Origin: Scylla paramamosain
Taxonomy: Eukaryota; Arthropoda; Malacostraca; Decapoda; Portunidae
Reading direction: 5' to 3'
DNA: 64,000 nt
Assembly (NCBI RefSeq): GCF_035594125.1
Contig: NC_087156.1
Coordinates: forward strand, 12,916,806-12,980,805
How positions within the stretch are numbered: position 1 is the stretch's first letter; every line of letters begins with the position of its first letter. The position numbers were made by a program, and so were the translations under genes. Shown here piece after piece: positions 60,932 through 64,000 of the stretch. The notes beneath the pieces are model-generated. The model made no database searches and was not told where the DNA came from. It saw nothing but the letters and a program-made list of their open reading frames with translations.

Positions 60932-63900
60932 ATGTCTTTTCAGTATTTTTGAGCGTGTTACGCAATAAAGCACTAAAGGCCAGGGCAATCACATTACGTA
61001 GGAATAAAACCAAATTTTACCAAGAACTTGCCTTTAAGTGTTTTTGAGCTCCTTACATACCAAAAGGCTAGAACGCATGCAAAGTACATTTTATGGAGAA
61101 ACAGAATAACATTACCAAATACATGTATTTATAGTGTTTTTGATTATGTTATATATAAAAACGCTTAAATACATGCAAAGAGAATTTTATGTTCGGGAAA
61201 CGAAAGGACATTCTTCAGTACGAAAAAGCTAAAACCCACAAATAAAACGTTTTAGAAAAAAAAAAATAATAAATAAAAAAAATAAAAAAATGGGAATTTT
61301 TTTTTTCATCTTCATAGGTACCGAATTGCCAAAATTCTGCCAAAATTCAAGGAATTTATGTGAAAAAAGAACATTGTCATGAAAGTTAATTATAGCTTTT
61401 TTTTTCCGATTGTTATGTACCAAAATCTAAAGTGCATGGAAAGCCACCTATATAGGGAAGTTAAACGACTTTACCAGAAACCTGTCTTTTCAGTTTTTTT
61501 TTTTTTCAGCATGTTAGGCACATATACGATAAATAATATGAAAATCAGTCAATATGTGAATCCAAAACAAAATTACTGAAAACGTGTCTTTTCAGTGTTT
61601 TACGTAGAAAAACGCTAAAGCGGATGCAAACCATCCTATATGAAGAAATAGAATAACATTACCAAAAAAATATATTTTGAGTGTTTTTGAGCTTGTTACC
61701 TACAAAAATGCAAAAATGGATGTAAAGCACTCTATATTAGGAAACAAAAGGAAATTACGAGACACGTGTATAATGAGTGTTTTATAGTTTTAAAAGAACC
61801 ACAAGGCAATAAACGCAAAAACTCCTGTATATAGAGAAATTTTTACATACCAAAAGAATGAAATGCATGAATAACACTATTAATCGAGAAACAGAACTAC
61901 CTTACTAAATTGTGTATTTTAATTGTTTTTCACATTCTTAGTTACAAAAAATGCCAAATTACATGCGAAACTAACTTCATTTGGGAAAAAAAAAATGACA
62001 TTACCAAAAAAGTGTCTTTTGAGTGTTTTTGAGCGTGATATGCAAGAAAGCAATATAAAGCAGAATAATCACATTACATGAGAATAAAACCAACTTTTAC
62101 GAAGAATTTGCCTTTAAGTGTTTTTAACCCCTTATATATAAAAACGGCTAAAACGCATGCAATAGAAACTTTATGGAGAAACAGAATAACATTACCAAAA
62201 ACATGTATTTTAAGTGTTTTTGATCATGTTATCTATAAAAACGCTTAAGTACATGCAAAGAACATTATGTTTGGGAAACAAAAGGACATTACGAGAAACG
62301 TGTATTATGAGTGTTTTTATAAGTTCCATAAGTACCAAAAACCTAAAACTCACAAATAACACTCTTTATTTAGAAAAAAAAATAAAATAAATAAATAGGA
62401 TTTTTTTCTTTTTTTTTTTGTTATTCATCTTCATAGATACCGAGATGCCAAAATTCTGAGCATATTCAGGGCAATTATGTGATGAAAGAATATTACCAAA
62501 AAAGTGAATTTCAGCTTTTTTTTTTTCGGACTGTTATGTACCAAACACTAAAGTGCATGCAAACCCTCCAATATGAGGAAATTAAACGACCTTACCAGAA
62601 ATCTGTGTTTTGTGTTCTTTTTAGCATGTTAGGCACCAAAACGATAAATAATAAGGAACTCACTCTATATGGGAATCCAAAACAAAGTTACTGAAAACGT
62701 GTCTTCTCAGTGTTTTACGTAAAAAAACGCTAAAACGGATGCAAACCAACCAATATCAAGAAATAGAAAAGCGTTACCAAAAAGGTATATTTTGAGTGTT
62801 TTTGAGTTTTTTACCTATAAAAACCGCGAAAATTGATGCACAGCACTCTATATTGGGAAACAAAAGGACATTGCAAAAAAAGTGTATAATGAGTGTTTTA
62901 TAGTTCAAAAGAACCACAAAGCAAACAACGCAAAAACTCTTGTATATGGAGAGATTTCTTAGATATCAAAATGCTGAAACTCATGAATAACACTCTTAAT
63001 TGAAAAATAGAACAACCTTACTAAATGCGTGTATTTTGAGTTCTTTTCACATTCTTAGTTACCAAAAATCCCAAATTACATGCAAAAATAGCTTTGTGGG
63101 GAAAAAAAATGACTTTACCAGAAAAGTATCTTTTGAATGTTTTTCAACGTGATAGGTAATAAAGCACTCAAATGCAGGACAATCACATTACATTGGAATA
63201 AACCATTTTTTACCAAGAACTTGCCTTTAAGTGTTTTTGAGCTCCTTATATACAAAACTGCTAAAACGCATACAAAACACACTTCATGGAGAAACAGAAT
63301 AACATTACCAAAACCTTGTATTTTGAGTGTTTTTCATCATGTTATCTATAAAAACGCTTAAATACATGCAAAGAACCTTATGTTTGGGAAACGAAAGGAC
63401 ATTACGAGAAACGTGTATTATGAGTGTTTTTATGTTCCTTAAGTACCAAAAAGGTAAATCCCACAAATAACACTCTTTATTGATAAAAAATAAACAAATC
63501 AATGAAAAAATAAAAAAATAGGATTTTTTTTATTTTTTTTTTTTATTTATCTTCATAAGTACCGAGATGCCAAAATTCTGGAAAAATTCAGGGCAATTAT
63601 ATGATAAAAGAATATTATCGAAAAAGTTAATTTTAGTTTTTTTTTCGGACTGTTATGTACCAAACATTAAAGTGCATGCAAAACCTCCTATATGAGGAAA
63701 TTAAACGACCTTATCAGAAATCTCTCTTTTGAGTGTTGTTCAGCATGTTAGGCACCAAAACTATAAATAATAAGGAACTCACTCTATATGGTAATTCAAA
63801 ACAAAATTACTGAAAACGTGTCTTCTCAGTGTTTTAAGTAGAAAAACTCTAACACGGATGCAAACAAATCAATATAAAGAAATAGGAAAACATTAACAAA

Positions 63901-64000
63901 AAGGTATATTTTGAGTGTTTTTTCAGCTTGTTACCTATAAGAAACACGAAAATTGATGCAAAGCACTCTATAATGGGAAAGAAAAGGACATTGTATGAAA
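60932..64000 (-). repeat. HOR satellite block, − orientation (block 6, runs off the window)
   Basis: Begins abruptly after GAGGCTTTGCATG with reverse monomer 2 (CAGTATTTTTGAGCGTGTTA). Landmarks are at 61317, 62436 and 63558, about 1.12 kb apart. Units resemble those at 19-22 kb and 26-28 kb (the TAAGGAACTCACTC variant of monomer 7 at 62652 and 63771). The array continues past the right edge. No genes; frames at 62479-62694 and 63137-63361 are satellite frames. Confidence 0.9.

Overview
The window looks like a block of eukaryotic, AT-rich, gene-poor heterochromatin. I see no host protein-coding gene, RNA gene, CRISPR array or prokaryotic feature. Nearly all of it is one previously unfamiliar satellite family, interrupted by remnants of two LINE-type retrotransposon families. 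Both LINE families resemble ones I recall as abundant in decapod crustacean assemblies, so an arthropod, probably a decapod, is my best guess. That is recollection and inference, not a search result.

The satellite is built from monomers of about 90-100 bp. In the + reading each monomer carries the core TTTTAGCGTTTTGGTA, then GCTCAAAAACACTCAAAA, then a GGTAATGTT-like stretch and a TTTC..CATATAGAG-like stretch. Ten distinct monomer types, two of them long and probably fused doublets, form a higher-order repeat (HOR) of about 1.1 kb. A landmark, GGTACC or a one- to three-base variant of it, lies in monomer type 8 and lets the HOR units be counted: about 48 occur, mostly 1,035-1,125 bp apart. The short ORFs in the satellite are chance reading frames whose peptides repeat because the DNA repeats.

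Layout: 1-1077, 3' end of LINE-A (RT C-terminal half, 3' UTR, poly-A) inserted in satellite monomer 6. 1078-8726, satellite in + orientation. 8727-8759, short unrelated spacer where orientation flips. 8760-11163, diverged satellite lacking the regular HOR order, − orientation. 11164-12836, degenerate CR1-like LINE-B. 12837-30043, − satellite including a 7-kb tandem super-repeat. 30044-36550, + satellite. 36551-37880, an inverted third copy of part of the diverged zone. 37881-47075, + satellite. 47076-47109, the same spacer again. 47110-49755, diverged zone, copy 2. 49756-51426, LINE-B, copy 2. 51427-60461, − satellite. 60462-60931, a small + island. 60932-64000, − satellite.

The main architectural result is that roughly 1.72-30.2 kb and 38.37-60.8 kb are direct copies of one another. 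They share the same orientation flips, spacer and mutated LINE-B, and differ by indels, several of them about one or two HOR units long. The array has therefore evolved by large segmental duplication and inversion, overlaid with unequal exchange at HOR scale. Nothing here works as a gene system. The interest lies in the satellite architecture, a candidate centromeric or pericentromeric HOR with repeated strand switching.
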